The position numbers were made by a program, and so were the translations under genes. Source: Actinomycetota bacterium (GTDB lineage Bacteria; Actinomycetota; Thermoleophilia; RBG-16-64-13). From it: a stretch of DNA of 8,388 bases. Below the pieces are notes generated by a model. The model was given only the letters and a program-made list of their open reading frames with translations. It was not told where the DNA came from and made no database searches. The DNA lies in the NCBI GenBank assembly GCA_003157225.1, contig PMIZ01000302.1, forward strand, positions 1 to 8,388, in the 5' to 3' direction. Shown piece by piece: positions 1 through 6,617 of the stretch (its first letter is position 1; each line of letters starts with the position of its first letter).

Positions 1-284
1 ATGGACATGCCGCCACCGATGCCGAAGATGCTCATCGCGACGATAAGGCTCCAGAAGTACACCTCCATGCCGTGACCGAACGGGTGCTGAGCATCCGCGG
101 GCCGAGCGCCGCGCCGGAGCCCGTGCAACAGAAGTGCCCCGTTGCCGGTGTCGACGATGGAGTGGATGCCCTCGGACATCATGGCCGAACTGCCCGTCAT
201 GGCAGCCGCCACGAACTTGATGACCGCTATGGCCACGTTGCCGGCTGTCGCCGCGACAACCGCCCTTTTCGACTCGGCCGCCAT
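1..284 (-). CDS. Cation diffusion facilitator (CDF) family metal-efflux transporter, N-terminal part, cut by the window edge
   Basis: Reading the minus strand from the ATG at 284-282 gives 94 codons that run off the left edge without a stop. The N-terminus is short (MAAESKR), followed by hydrophobic segment 1 (about residues 8-28) and segment 2 (about 32-56). Segment 2 carries SEGIHSIVDTGN, with the HxxxD metal-site pair His41 and Asp45. Then come HPFGHG (67-72) and YFW at the start of segment 3. This order is typical of CDF transporters, in which H/D in segment 2 forms half of the intramembrane site and usually goes with Zn-type exchange of metal for protons at the inner membrane. Metal specificity is inferred only, because the second half-site (segment 5) and the cytoplasmic domain lie outside the window. 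The ribosome site is weak (AAGG and purine-rich bases upstream). The gene is divergent from the glm operon. The family call is firm. Confidence 0.9.
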   Translation of the reverse strand, partial: MAAESKRAVVAATAGNVAIAVIKFVAAAMTGSSAMMSEGIHSIVDTGNGALLLHGLRRGARPADAQHPFGHGMEVYFWSLIVAMSIFGIGGGMS

Positions 285-437
285 CCCTTGGTCTACCTTG
301 CTCTCGTCTCTGGATTCATGATCTCCCGTTTCAGCGTGCGTGTCGCGCCGATATCCTGTCAGAACGCAGCTGTCCGCATGACAGTATCGTCGATGAGACG
401 GTCTACCGTCCAGACCGGTTCGCGGCACGAGGGCCGC

Positions 438-466
438 TTGACATTCGCTTCACGGTGGGTGACTCT
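438..466 (+). promoter_or_regulatory. Weak sigma-70-like promoter candidate for the glm operon
   Basis: A perfect -35 hexamer TTGACA lies at 438-443. At the usual 17-base spacing the -10 position reads GACTCT (461-466), which keeps only the A at position 2 and the final T. It lies about 100 bases before the first gene of the operon and directly after the dyad cluster. The -35 is good but the -10 is poor, so this is only a candidate; it might need an activator. Confidence 0.25.
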
Positions 467-552
467 AGCCCGGTCAAGCCCGGATGCCGGTGAGGTCTGG
501 CGTGCGGCCCGGCCGAGCCCAGCAGGGCGTTCCCATCAATGGAACCCGATCC

Positions 553-557
553 AGGAG
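553..557 (+). promoter_or_regulatory. Ribosome binding site that sets the start at 563
   Basis: AGGAG lies five bases before the ATG at 563. The upstream in-frame ATG at 539 has no comparable site and would add eight residues (MEPDPGAH) with no family support, so 563 is preferred. Confidence 0.75.
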
Positions 558-562
558 CGCAC

Positions 563-1789
563 ATGCACCCGATATCCACGAGCCTCGACAAGGTCGATTT
601 GTTGATGGAACGGGGCGCGAGCATTCCGAACCCTTACACCATTGACATCGGAGACGACGTCGACCTCTCGCGCATCTCCGCGGTGGGCCTGACGCTGTTC
701 CCGGGTTGCCGCATCTACGGCGCCCGCACGGTGATCTCCTCGGGGAGCACGCTGGGCGCCGAGGCGCCGGTGACCATCGACGACTGCTGTCTCGGTCCCG
801 CGGTTGAGCTCAAAGGCGGCTGCTTTCGGCGCTCGGTGTTTCTTGAGAGGGCGAGCATGGGATCGGGGGCGCAGGTCCGCGAGGGCTGTCTGCTCGAGGA
901 AGAGGCCAGCGGGGCCCACTGCGTCGGTCTCAAGCAGACGATTCTCTTCCCGTTCGTCACTCTGGGGAGTCTGATCAACTTCTGCGATTGCCTGATGGCG
1001 GGTGGCACCAGCCGCGCCGACCACAGCGAGGTCGGAAGCTCCTACATCCATTTCAACTACACCCCCGATGGCGACAAGACCACCGCCTCGCTCTTCGGGG
1101 ACGTGCCCCGGGGAGTCATGCTAGACCAGCCTCCGATCTTCCTGGGAGGCCAGGGAGGTGCGGTCGGGCCGGTGCATGTGGAGTACGGGACCGTCGTTGC
1201 GGCGGGTTCCATCGTGCACCGCGACCTTCTCACCAAGGACAGGCTGGTCTCGTCTCCGCCGCCGCCGGCGTTCGAGAGGGAACGCCATCCGCGCACCTAC
1301 GGCCATCTGGGCCGGGTGGTGCGCAACAACGTCGTCTACCTCGCAAATCTGGTGGCGCTCGAGGAATGGTACGAGAAGGTCAGACGGCCCTTCTTTGCAC
1401 GCCAGGAGTTCGGCGACTCGGTCTGCGACGGAGCCCTCCAGGCGCTCGCGGCGGCCAAAGAGGAGCGTGAGAGCCGGCTTCGCGCCATGGCGGAGAAGGC
1501 GCCCCTGACGAAGGCAGCGGGGAGGCAGCTCCAGGAGGGAGTCGAGGGACTGTGCGCCGTGTTCGGTGCCCAGTCTCGGCCGGTCGGCTCCAATGAGGAG
1601 CGGTTCCTGGCCGGCCTCAGCTCGGCCACCGCGGCGGCAGCGGACCGGGGATACATCGAGACCATCCAGGGCCTTACGCGAGCCTTATCGGCCCTCGGAG
1701 TAGAGTGGCTGCAGCAGGTCGTGGACGCACTTATCGGCGAGGCCGGCGCGCTTCTGCCCGAGCTCGGGCTGCAACCCGGCCGACACTAG
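563..1789 (+). CDS. GlmU-like left-handed beta-helix protein (UDP-GlcNAc pyrophosphorylase-related, without the nucleotidyltransferase domain)
   Basis: The product is 408 aa. Residues about 20-220 show the loose hexapeptide periodicity of a left-handed beta-helix (LbH). Conserved blocks include GPAVELKGG (78-86), LEEEASGAH (111-119), VGLKQTILFPFVTLGS (121-136), RADHSEVGSSYIHFNYTPDG (151-170) and GTVVAAGSIVHRDL (209-222). The FNYTPDGDKTTASLFGD stretch parallels the NYDG.NK..T.IGD block of the GlmU acetyltransferase half, and GTVVAAGSIVHRD parallels its GA.IGAG..V.RD turn. His154 might correspond to the GlmU catalytic His, but this needs alignment. The GlmU N-terminal pyrophosphorylase domain with its GxGTRM..K loop is absent. 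Residues about 240-408 form an Ala/Glu/Leu-rich, probably helical tail unlike GlmU. The gene lies 20 bases before glmM, which supports a role in amino-sugar nucleotide metabolism. Whether it acetylates GlcN-1-P, acts on another sugar or is a scaffold cannot be told from sequence. Confidence 0.8.
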   Translation: MHPISTSLDKVDLLMERGASIPNPYTIDIGDDVDLSRISAVGLTLFPGCRIYGARTVISSGSTLGAEAPVTIDDCCLGPAVELKGGCFRRSVFLERASMGSGAQVREGCLLEEEASGAHCVGLKQTILFPFVTLGSLINFCDCLMAGGTSRADHSEVGSSYIHFNYTPDGDKTTASLFGDVPRGVMLDQPPIFLGGQGGAVGPVHVEYGTVVAAGSIVHRDLLTKDRLVSSPPPPAFERERHPRTYGHLGRVVRNNVVYLANLVALEEWYEKVRRPFFARQEFGDSVCDGALQALAAAKEERESRLRAMAEKAPLTKAAGRQLQEGVEGLCAVFGAQSRPVGSNEERFLAGLSSATAAAADRGYIETIQGLTRALSALGVEWLQQVVDALIGEAGALLPELGLQPGRH

Positions 1790-1797
1790 GCCCTTCC

Positions 1798-1804
1798 AGG
1801 AGGA
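1798..1804 (+). promoter_or_regulatory. Strong Shine-Dalgarno that sets the glmM start
   Basis: AGGAGGA ends five bases before the ATG at 1810. The frame is open further upstream (to 1705), but that extension overlaps the previous gene, reads as Arg/Ala-rich noise and precedes the canonical GlmM N-terminus, so the start is 1810. Confidence 0.85.
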
Positions 1805-1809
1805 CGAGC

Positions 1810-3159
1810 ATGGGGAGAATGTTCGGGACGGACGGCATCCGGGGGGAGGCCAACCGCTATCCGATGGACGGGAGCACGGCTTTCGCCGTGGGACAGGCCG
1901 TGGCTCACATCACAAAAAGGACGGCGTCAAACCCGCGCGTGATCATCGGAAAAGACACCCGCGTATCGGGTGACATGCTCGAGAGTGCACTCGCGTCGGG
2001 AATTGCCTCCATGGGAGGTAGCCCTTCACTTACCGGGGTCTTTCCAACTCCGGGTGTCGCCTTCATCACGAAGAGCGAGCCCGCCGACGCTGGGGTGGTC
2101 ATCTCGGCGTCCCACAACCCGTTTGAGGACAACGGCATCAAGATCTTCTCTGGAAAGGGCTTCAAGCTCTCCGACGAAGAGGAGCGGGAGATCGAGGAAC
2201 TCGTCGTGGGCGGCAAGCTCCCCGGCCTGGTGCCGACGGCGCGAGACGTAGGCCGCGTCATGCATCTGGGCGGCGTGTCTGACAGGTATGAGGGTTTCTT
2301 GCGGGACACCTTTCCCCGGTCACTCTCACTCGAAGGACTCAAGGTGGTGCTCGACACAGCCAACGGGGCTACGTACCGGGTGGCTCCGGCGGTGTTCGGC
2401 GAACTGGGCGCCGACCTCTCCGTTATCCACAACACACCCACCGGTATCAACATCAACGACGGTTGTGGCTCGCAGCACCCGGAGGACCTGTCTCGGGCAG
2501 TGGTCCGGGAGGGAGCGGCGGTGGGCCTGGCGTTCGACGGGGACGGCGACCGCCTTGTCGCGGTGGACGAGAAAGGTGCCAGGTTGACAGGTGACCAGAT
2601 ACTTGTCATCTGCGCCCTCATGCTGAGGGGCGAAGGCAGGCTCAAGAACGACCTGGTGGTCTCGACCGTGATGAGCAACATGGGGCTGCGCGCAGCCTGC
2701 AAGAGGTACGGCTTCGCCAACCACGCCGCTCAGGTCGGGGACCGCTACGTACTGCAAGACATGCGGCGTCTTGGAGCGGTGTTCGGCGGGGAGGAATCGG
2801 GGCACGTCATCTTCCTCGAGCACCAGCCGACTGGTGACGGTGTGCTCACGGGAGTCCAGCTGCTGGCGGCCATGCTCAAGTCGGGCAAGCCGCTGTCGGA
2901 ATTGGCTCAAGCGATGGAGATCTTCCCCCAGAAGCTTGTGAACGTCGCCGTGAAGAGCAAGCCGGACATCCAGAGCCTGCCCGAAGTGGTTGCGGCGATC
3001 AAACAGGTGGAGGCCGAACTGGGCGACGAGGGAAGGGTGCTTGTCAGGTATTCGGGCACGCAGAGCATGTGCCGGGTGATGGTGGAAGGTCCGACGGAGG
3101 ACGTCACAGCCAGATACGCAGCGAGCCTGGCCGAGGTGATCGGCTCGGCCATCGGCTAG
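1810..3159 (+). CDS. glmM: Phosphoglucosamine mutase
   Basis: The product is 449 aa, the normal family length. GlmM interconverts glucosamine-6-phosphate and glucosamine-1-phosphate in the cytosol, one step before UDP-GlcNAc, the precursor of peptidoglycan and amino-sugar polymers. All four signatures of the alpha-D-phosphohexomutase family are visible. The N-terminus is FGTDGIRG (5-12). The active-site loop GVVISASHNP has the phosphoserine at Ser101. The Mg-binding loop is DGDGDR with Asp243, Asp245 and Asp247. The sugar-binding loop is GGEESGH (326-332). The C-terminal phosphate-binding loop is RYSGTQ (413-418), followed by CRVMVEG. The last is a variant of the more common RPSGTEP, but the Arg and SGT are kept. 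FGTDGIRG with the SASHNP loop and the UDP-GlcNAc neighbour favour GlmM over phosphomannomutase. It sits 20 bases after the LbH gene and 8 bases before the next gene, so all three are probably cotranscribed. GlmS is not in the window. Confidence 0.95.
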   Translation: MGRMFGTDGIRGEANRYPMDGSTAFAVGQAVAHITKRTASNPRVIIGKDTRVSGDMLESALASGIASMGGSPSLTGVFPTPGVAFITKSEPADAGVVISASHNPFEDNGIKIFSGKGFKLSDEEEREIEELVVGGKLPGLVPTARDVGRVMHLGGVSDRYEGFLRDTFPRSLSLEGLKVVLDTANGATYRVAPAVFGELGADLSVIHNTPTGININDGCGSQHPEDLSRAVVREGAAVGLAFDGDGDRLVAVDEKGARLTGDQILVICALMLRGEGRLKNDLVVSTVMSNMGLRAACKRYGFANHAAQVGDRYVLQDMRRLGAVFGGEESGHVIFLEHQPTGDGVLTGVQLLAAMLKSGKPLSELAQAMEIFPQKLVNVAVKSKPDIQSLPEVVAAIKQVEAELGDEGRVLVRYSGTQSMCRVMVEGPTEDVTARYAASLAEVIGSAIG

Positions 3160-3167
3160 AGGCGCAG

Positions 3168-4112
3168 ATGGAAGACGCGATCGTTCGCCTGTTGGAGGAG
3201 CGCGGTCCTCTGACCGGCGCGGAGCTGCGGGAGATCTCGGCAGCCGACGGGTTCGCGCTCTGGAAGACGTGCATGCTGTCGCGGCGGATAGAGGCTCGGA
3301 GAGTGGGAAGGCGATACCTGCGGCTCGATCGCAAGGTCGAAGGGTACGCTCGGCTGTCTCCCTCTATCCTGCGGGAATTCCTAACGTACACGGCCGTCGG
3401 ACTGGCGAGCGATCCCGCCGCGCTCGAGCTGCGGGCGGGGAAGCTGGCGAGTCGCATCAAGGAGATCACCGCTGCCAAGCTAAGACTTGCGCGAAGGCTC
3501 ATTTCGGAGATCGGGGCGCAAATCGTTGATTCCGAGCGCGTGCGAGAACGCGCCACGGGGCCCAGGGCGGAGGTAGGCGCTGAAGACCGCTTCTGCGTTC
3601 TCGTGGCCGGCGACATCGTGTACGAGATGGCTCACGAAGCGCCCCGTCCCGAGCGCAGCACAGGACGGATGGTGAGAGGCTCCGATCTGGACCTCGTGGT
3701 GATAATGGACGACGAAGCCCCCGAGGAGCTTGTGGGCAAGCTCGACGACGCCATCTACCGGCAGAAGTACCGCTATCTCATCAACCCCTCGCTCCGCGAG
3801 GAGATCGACTACACCATCAAGCCGCTTGCCCGGGTGAGAGAACAGGCCCGGTTCGGCGATATCAACGACATGGTCCCCTGCAAGGTCCTCGACGAGGCGG
3901 CCCTGCTCTACGGCAGCGAGCGTCTGTACCACGCGGCGAAGGCGCTACTGGAGGAGAGCCAGGCACCGGCGAAGCTGGCGGTCATGGAGCGGGAAGCCAT
4001 CGAGTCGCGCGAGAGAGCCGAGAAGCATCTGCTCGATCGAGATCAGGATTCGCTGAGCGGAGACGAGCTCTACCTGTTCTACACCTCGGAGGAGTCGGAG
4101 GAGTTCGACTAG
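3168..4112 (+). CDS. Winged-helix plus nucleotidyltransferase-fold protein, uncharacterised
   Basis: The product is 314 aa, starting at an ATG with GAGG overlapping the glmM stop. The longer in-frame start at 3069 would lie inside glmM and is rejected. Residues 1-60 look like a winged helix (helix-turn-helix in RLLEERGPLTGAELREI, then RRIEARRVGRRYLRL). Residues 85-125 are charged and helical. Residues about 142-220 resemble the DNA polymerase beta nucleotidyltransferase core: VLVAGD (145-149), then GSDLDLVVI with metal-binding candidates Asp173 and Asp175, and EIDYTIK with a third Asp at 214. The gap between the Gly and the Asp pair is longer than in minimal nucleotidyltransferases. Residues 240-314 are helical and acidic, ending EESEEFD. 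All three acidic positions are kept, so an active NMP-transferring enzyme is plausible. Substrate is unknown; a regulatory link to the glm genes is inferred from position alone. Its stop shares CTAG with the convergent gene. Confidence 0.75.
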   Translation: MEDAIVRLLEERGPLTGAELREISAADGFALWKTCMLSRRIEARRVGRRYLRLDRKVEGYARLSPSILREFLTYTAVGLASDPAALELRAGKLASRIKEITAAKLRLARRLISEIGAQIVDSERVRERATGPRAEVGAEDRFCVLVAGDIVYEMAHEAPRPERSTGRMVRGSDLDLVVIMDDEAPEELVGKLDDAIYRQKYRYLINPSLREEIDYTIKPLARVREQARFGDINDMVPCKVLDEAALLYGSERLYHAAKALLEESQAPAKLAVMEREAIESRERAEKHLLDRDQDSLSGDELYLFYTSEESEEFD

Positions 4113-5884
4113 AGGCCCGCTGCCGCGCAATCCCAGGTCTGGGGGGCGAGGTCCTTCGTGCTGGCGAAGCGATAGGTGCGGATGCCAGCGGTGAGCGCGG
4201 CCGAGTCCGGCGTGATCGCGATGCTGAGCGGGCGTTCGGGATGACGGGATCGCAGCACGTTGGCGAGCAGCAGCGCCTTCTCCACGCCGTCACCGCGCCT
4301 ATAGTTCCAGACTTCGTCCGGCTGCGCGAGCCTCGCGGGACCGTCGTAGATGGATTCGCTGGCGAACGCCTCCACCGCCCGCACCGCCGCTTCGTCGTCA
4401 AGGGCGGCTGTTGCCGCGATGGAGACTGGGCAGCGCTCGAGAGCCGCCTTCAAGAAGGGCTGCGGTTCGGTGCGGTTGAGGTCCCGGTAGGCGTAGAAAG
4501 CGAGGCCGGCAAGCTCGTTGGTGCCGCGCAGCGACTCGAGGCGCGCGACCACGTCCGCGCGCTCCATGCTCAGATCCAAGCCCAGAGACGGTTGGTCTTT
4601 GAGAAAAGTCTTGGCGTTCGCTTCCGGCAGGCGTGGGTCGATCCAGCAGAAGCGGCGCAACCGCTCTATCGCGTCTTCGGCCCGGGGGCAGGATGAAGCC
4701 ACTTGTTCTACCAGGAGCGCGGCCCCCTCCCGCGTGCGGATGTCGACGCGCCTGGCCTTGACCAGCTCCTCGAGATCATCCAGCACTATGCGTCCCGGGA
4801 GCGGTCCGGACTCGAAGTCCTCGCCGGCCACCTCCATCATCAGCCGTTCCCGGGTCTCGTCGTTGAAGCGGTATGGGAAGGAGCTCTCGTAGGCGAGAAG
4901 CTTCTCCATGGCGATGTAGCGGCTGGTGCCAAAGTTGTGCCAGCGAACCTGGAAGCAACAGTGTAGCTCGGGGCTGTGTCGCACGAAGTTCCCCAGGATC
5001 TGGGGTGTGAGCGGAGTCTGCAAGAAACGACGCAGCTTCGTCGAGAAGGATTTGTAGGTTTCGGGGTCGATGGTGGCTTCGGGGAAGAAGATATGGACGA
5101 AGCCGGTCTCGTGGGCCACGACGGTCACCCGTTCGTACTCGAGAGCCCGGCGAGCTTGGGCCGACAGCGCCGTCCCGTTGAACCACATGTTCTTGGTCAC
5201 CAAGCGGCGATTGTTGGTGAGCACCCCTTGCCCGGCATCCACAAAGTTCTGCGAATGGAGCGGTGTGGCCATGAGAAAGATGTCGCGCAGCGGGATGCGG
5301 GCGACGATGAACATGGCGGCGGCGTACAGAGTGGCGAGCGAGACGCATTCCCCCGCGCCGGAGTTGTAGTCCGGCTTGTGCCTGAAGGCGTCCATGGCCT
5401 CTACGGTCTCGGTCTTCCAGTACGGGATGGTGTCACCTGCGTATTTGTCGAGCCCGAAGTGAGTGCGAATGTCGATGTCGAAGTAGTACTTGTCGCCCTC
5501 GTATCCAAACAGCGCGTTGGATTGTGCGAGCGCGGCCGGGTCCACGTAATTGCGGAAACGCGCGAGTTCACGCTCCTTGTTGGTGAGGCCCCAGGTGTCG
5601 AGGTCCAGGTTGAACGCGTAGTGCTCCATGATGTACTGCTTCACTCGGACGACGCGGCGATAGGGCGTCATCGTCTCCAGGCCCTCGAACCAGGGATCGC
5701 GCCGCCACTCCCAGATGCGCGGCGACATGATGTTCGCCAGCACCAAGGCATACATCAACTCGGGGAAGATGAAGACCTCCATGTCCGAGAGCGAGACTGC
5801 CGAAGACTTGCGTTCCAGGTCGCGCGCGGAGGTGCCGGCCCGCGGGAGCGGCACAACCTGCGAGAGGAGATCTGCGCGATCCAT
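4109..5884 (-). CDS. Transglutaminase-fold protein, cytosolic, with a second degenerate transglutaminase-like unit
   Basis: The product is 591 aa from the ATG at 5884; a TTG one codon upstream is less likely. No signal peptide or membrane segment is seen. The N-terminal 170 residues include conserved-looking aromatic stretches (WEWRRDPWFEGLETMTPYRR; YYFDIDIRTHFGLDKYAGD). The core is SGAGECVSLATLYAAAMF, with Cys180 as the likely nucleophile in the transglutaminase/papain-like GxCxxxAxLxxA pattern, followed by PLHSQNFVD (His210, Asp216) and LTNNRR. This fits a Cys-His-Asp triad. Residues about 520-590 repeat the pattern: PDEVWNYRRGDGVEKALLLA then PLSIAITP. Here Gly533 stands where the Cys should be, so this unit looks inactive. 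The middle (about 340-500) is helical and Arg/Glu-rich. The start overlaps the previous gene's stop by one base, implying translational coupling. Substrate is unknown; peptidase, transglutaminase and amidase activities are all possible for this fold. Confidence 0.75.
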   Translation of the reverse strand: MDRADLLSQVVPLPRAGTSARDLERKSSAVSLSDMEVFIFPELMYALVLANIMSPRIWEWRRDPWFEGLETMTPYRRVVRVKQYIMEHYAFNLDLDTWGLTNKERELARFRNYVDPAALAQSNALFGYEGDKYYFDIDIRTHFGLDKYAGDTIPYWKTETVEAMDAFRHKPDYNSGAGECVSLATLYAAAMFIVARIPLRDIFLMATPLHSQNFVDAGQGVLTNNRRLVTKNMWFNGTALSAQARRALEYERVTVVAHETGFVHIFFPEATIDPETYKSFSTKLRRFLQTPLTPQILGNFVRHSPELHCCFQVRWHNFGTSRYIAMEKLLAYESSFPYRFNDETRERLMMEVAGEDFESGPLPGRIVLDDLEELVKARRVDIRTREGAALLVEQVASSCPRAEDAIERLRRFCWIDPRLPEANAKTFLKDQPSLGLDLSMERADVVARLESLRGTNELAGLAFYAYRDLNRTEPQPFLKAALERCPVSIAATAALDDEAAVRAVEAFASESIYDGPARLAQPDEVWNYRRGDGVEKALLLANVLRSRHPERPLSIAITPDSAALTAGIRTYRFASTKDLAPQTWDCAAAGL

Positions 5885-6549
5885 CAAGCTGAGGGCTCCG
5901 ACATAGCCGCCGGCTCGTGTTCCGCGGCTTGGTCCGGCGCCCCGAGCCCCGGGAGCAGCCCGACCTGCTCCTCGAGCAAGCTCAGCCTCCGCTGCATCCG
6001 GGCCGGTTGCACGAAGCAGTGCTCGAAGAGGGCTTGGAGCGTGTCTAGCAGCCAGTCGGCTTCGGCTGGCTCGGCGGGCGCCAAGGCCTCAGGTTCGAGA
6101 CTCTTCCTGCTGTCGTCGTCCAGCTTCGCCACGTGCAACAAGGTGCGAAGCGCCTGTTTCAGGTAGGGGGGAACCTCAGCCGCCGCCAAGACGGCGCGAA
6201 CGCGCGGGCCAAGCCCGTCTTGCTGGGCACCAAGATACTCGCCCAGAAAGTGGTGAAGCAGCCGCCGGCCGAGGGCAGCGGAAGCCTCCGAGCTGTAGAA
6301 GATGATCTGCGCGGCGGTGTGATAGTCGGCAGCCAGGGAGGCCGGCACGTCGGCGCTCAAGCGCGGGCGAGTGGATGCGAGTGGCCGGATCGGGTAGCTG
6401 CATCCGTTCTTGGTGCAGAGGCTGACGATGAGGCGCTCACAAACGGGGCACCTGGAACTCGCCACTTGCCACGCTCCATCTTGGTCTTCTCCCAGGGCGA
6501 ACACATGGGGCGGATTGTCGTACTCACTCTGGCAGTGCGGGCATTGCAT
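5884..6549 (-). CDS. Zinc-ribbon protein with DUF4145-like helical domain
   Basis: The product is 221 aa. Its N-terminus has two Cys pairs, CPHC (Cys3, Cys6) and CPVC (Cys34, Cys37), forming a likely zinc ribbon; Cys45 and Cys50 follow. Residues about 67-185 resemble DUF4145: a Val-Pro start (DVPASLAADYHTAAQI), then EASAALGRRLLHHFL, then a predicted helical bundle ending LLDTLQALFEHCFVQPAR. The family's usual Gly-Asn...His element is not obvious (the place reads LHVAKLDDDSRK). The C-terminus (about 186-221) has a short helix and an Ala/Pro/Glu-rich tail. A strong AGGAGG (6559-6564) lies nine bases before the ATG. It is the first gene of a two-gene operon and its stop overlaps the transglutaminase-fold gene as TGATG. 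DUF4145 proteins are often seen near restriction or other nucleic-acid systems, but no such neighbour is visible here. Function is unknown, and the domain match is from memory of the pattern. Confidence 0.65.
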   Translation of the reverse strand: MQCPHCQSEYDNPPHVFALGEDQDGAWQVASSRCPVCERLIVSLCTKNGCSYPIRPLASTRPRLSADVPASLAADYHTAAQIIFYSSEASAALGRRLLHHFLGEYLGAQQDGLGPRVRAVLAAAEVPPYLKQALRTLLHVAKLDDDSRKSLEPEALAPAEPAEADWLLDTLQALFEHCFVQPARMQRRLSLLEEQVGLLPGLGAPDQAAEHEPAAMSEPSA

Positions 6550-6558
6550 ATTCGCGAT

Positions 6559-6564
6559 CCTCCT
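6559..6564 (-). promoter_or_regulatory. Strong Shine-Dalgarno of the zinc-ribbon gene
   Basis: On the minus strand this reads AGGAGG, nine bases before the ATG at 6549. It fixes the start, and it is the only strong ribosome site in the two-gene operon, since the downstream gene relies on the TGATG overlap. Confidence 0.8.
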
Positions 6565-6617
6565 CGGAGAGCCGGGGTCCGGCGCGGATTTCTGTCAGGT
6601 CGGCTGGTCCGCCGCAG

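Larger units (their letters stand above)
285..562. promoter_or_regulatory. Divergent intergenic region with clustered dyads
   Basis: This region separates the CDF gene from the glm operon and must hold both promoters. It contains several short perfect inverted repeats: CTGTC/GACAG at 370-374 and 380-384, with a further CTGTC at 356-360; CGGTCT/AGACCG at 399-404 and 412-417 with a 7-base spacer; and GCGGC/GCCGC at 422-426 and 433-437. These could be operators for a transcription factor or hairpins in a leader. No convincing gene is present: the open frame crossing the region in the forward direction (72-605) gives low-complexity, Arg-rich protein and is antisense to the CDF gene. Confidence 0.45.

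Noticed and set aside
72..605. Forward 177-codon open frame at the left edge
   Set aside because: It is antisense to the clearly coding CDF transporter, gives an Arg/His/Ser-rich product without family features, and overlaps the start of the beta-helix gene.
1705..1809. 35-residue N-terminal extension of GlmM
   Set aside because: It overlaps the previous gene, is Arg/Ala-rich noise, and AGGAGGA lies five bases before the ATG at 1810 where the family N-terminus begins.
3480..3932. Minus-strand 150-codon frame inside the nucleotidyltransferase gene
   Set aside because: It is antisense to a gene with clear motif content and tight operon spacing; the product has no recognisable features.
5885..5887. 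TTG start one codon before the transglutaminase-fold gene ATG
   Set aside because: The ATG at 5884 directly forms the common TGATG coupling overlap and is the stronger start codon.
4976..6166. Forward 396-codon open frame
   Set aside because: It is antisense to the transglutaminase-fold and zinc-ribbon genes and is a by-product of GC-rich codon use; the minus-strand products have recognisable motifs.
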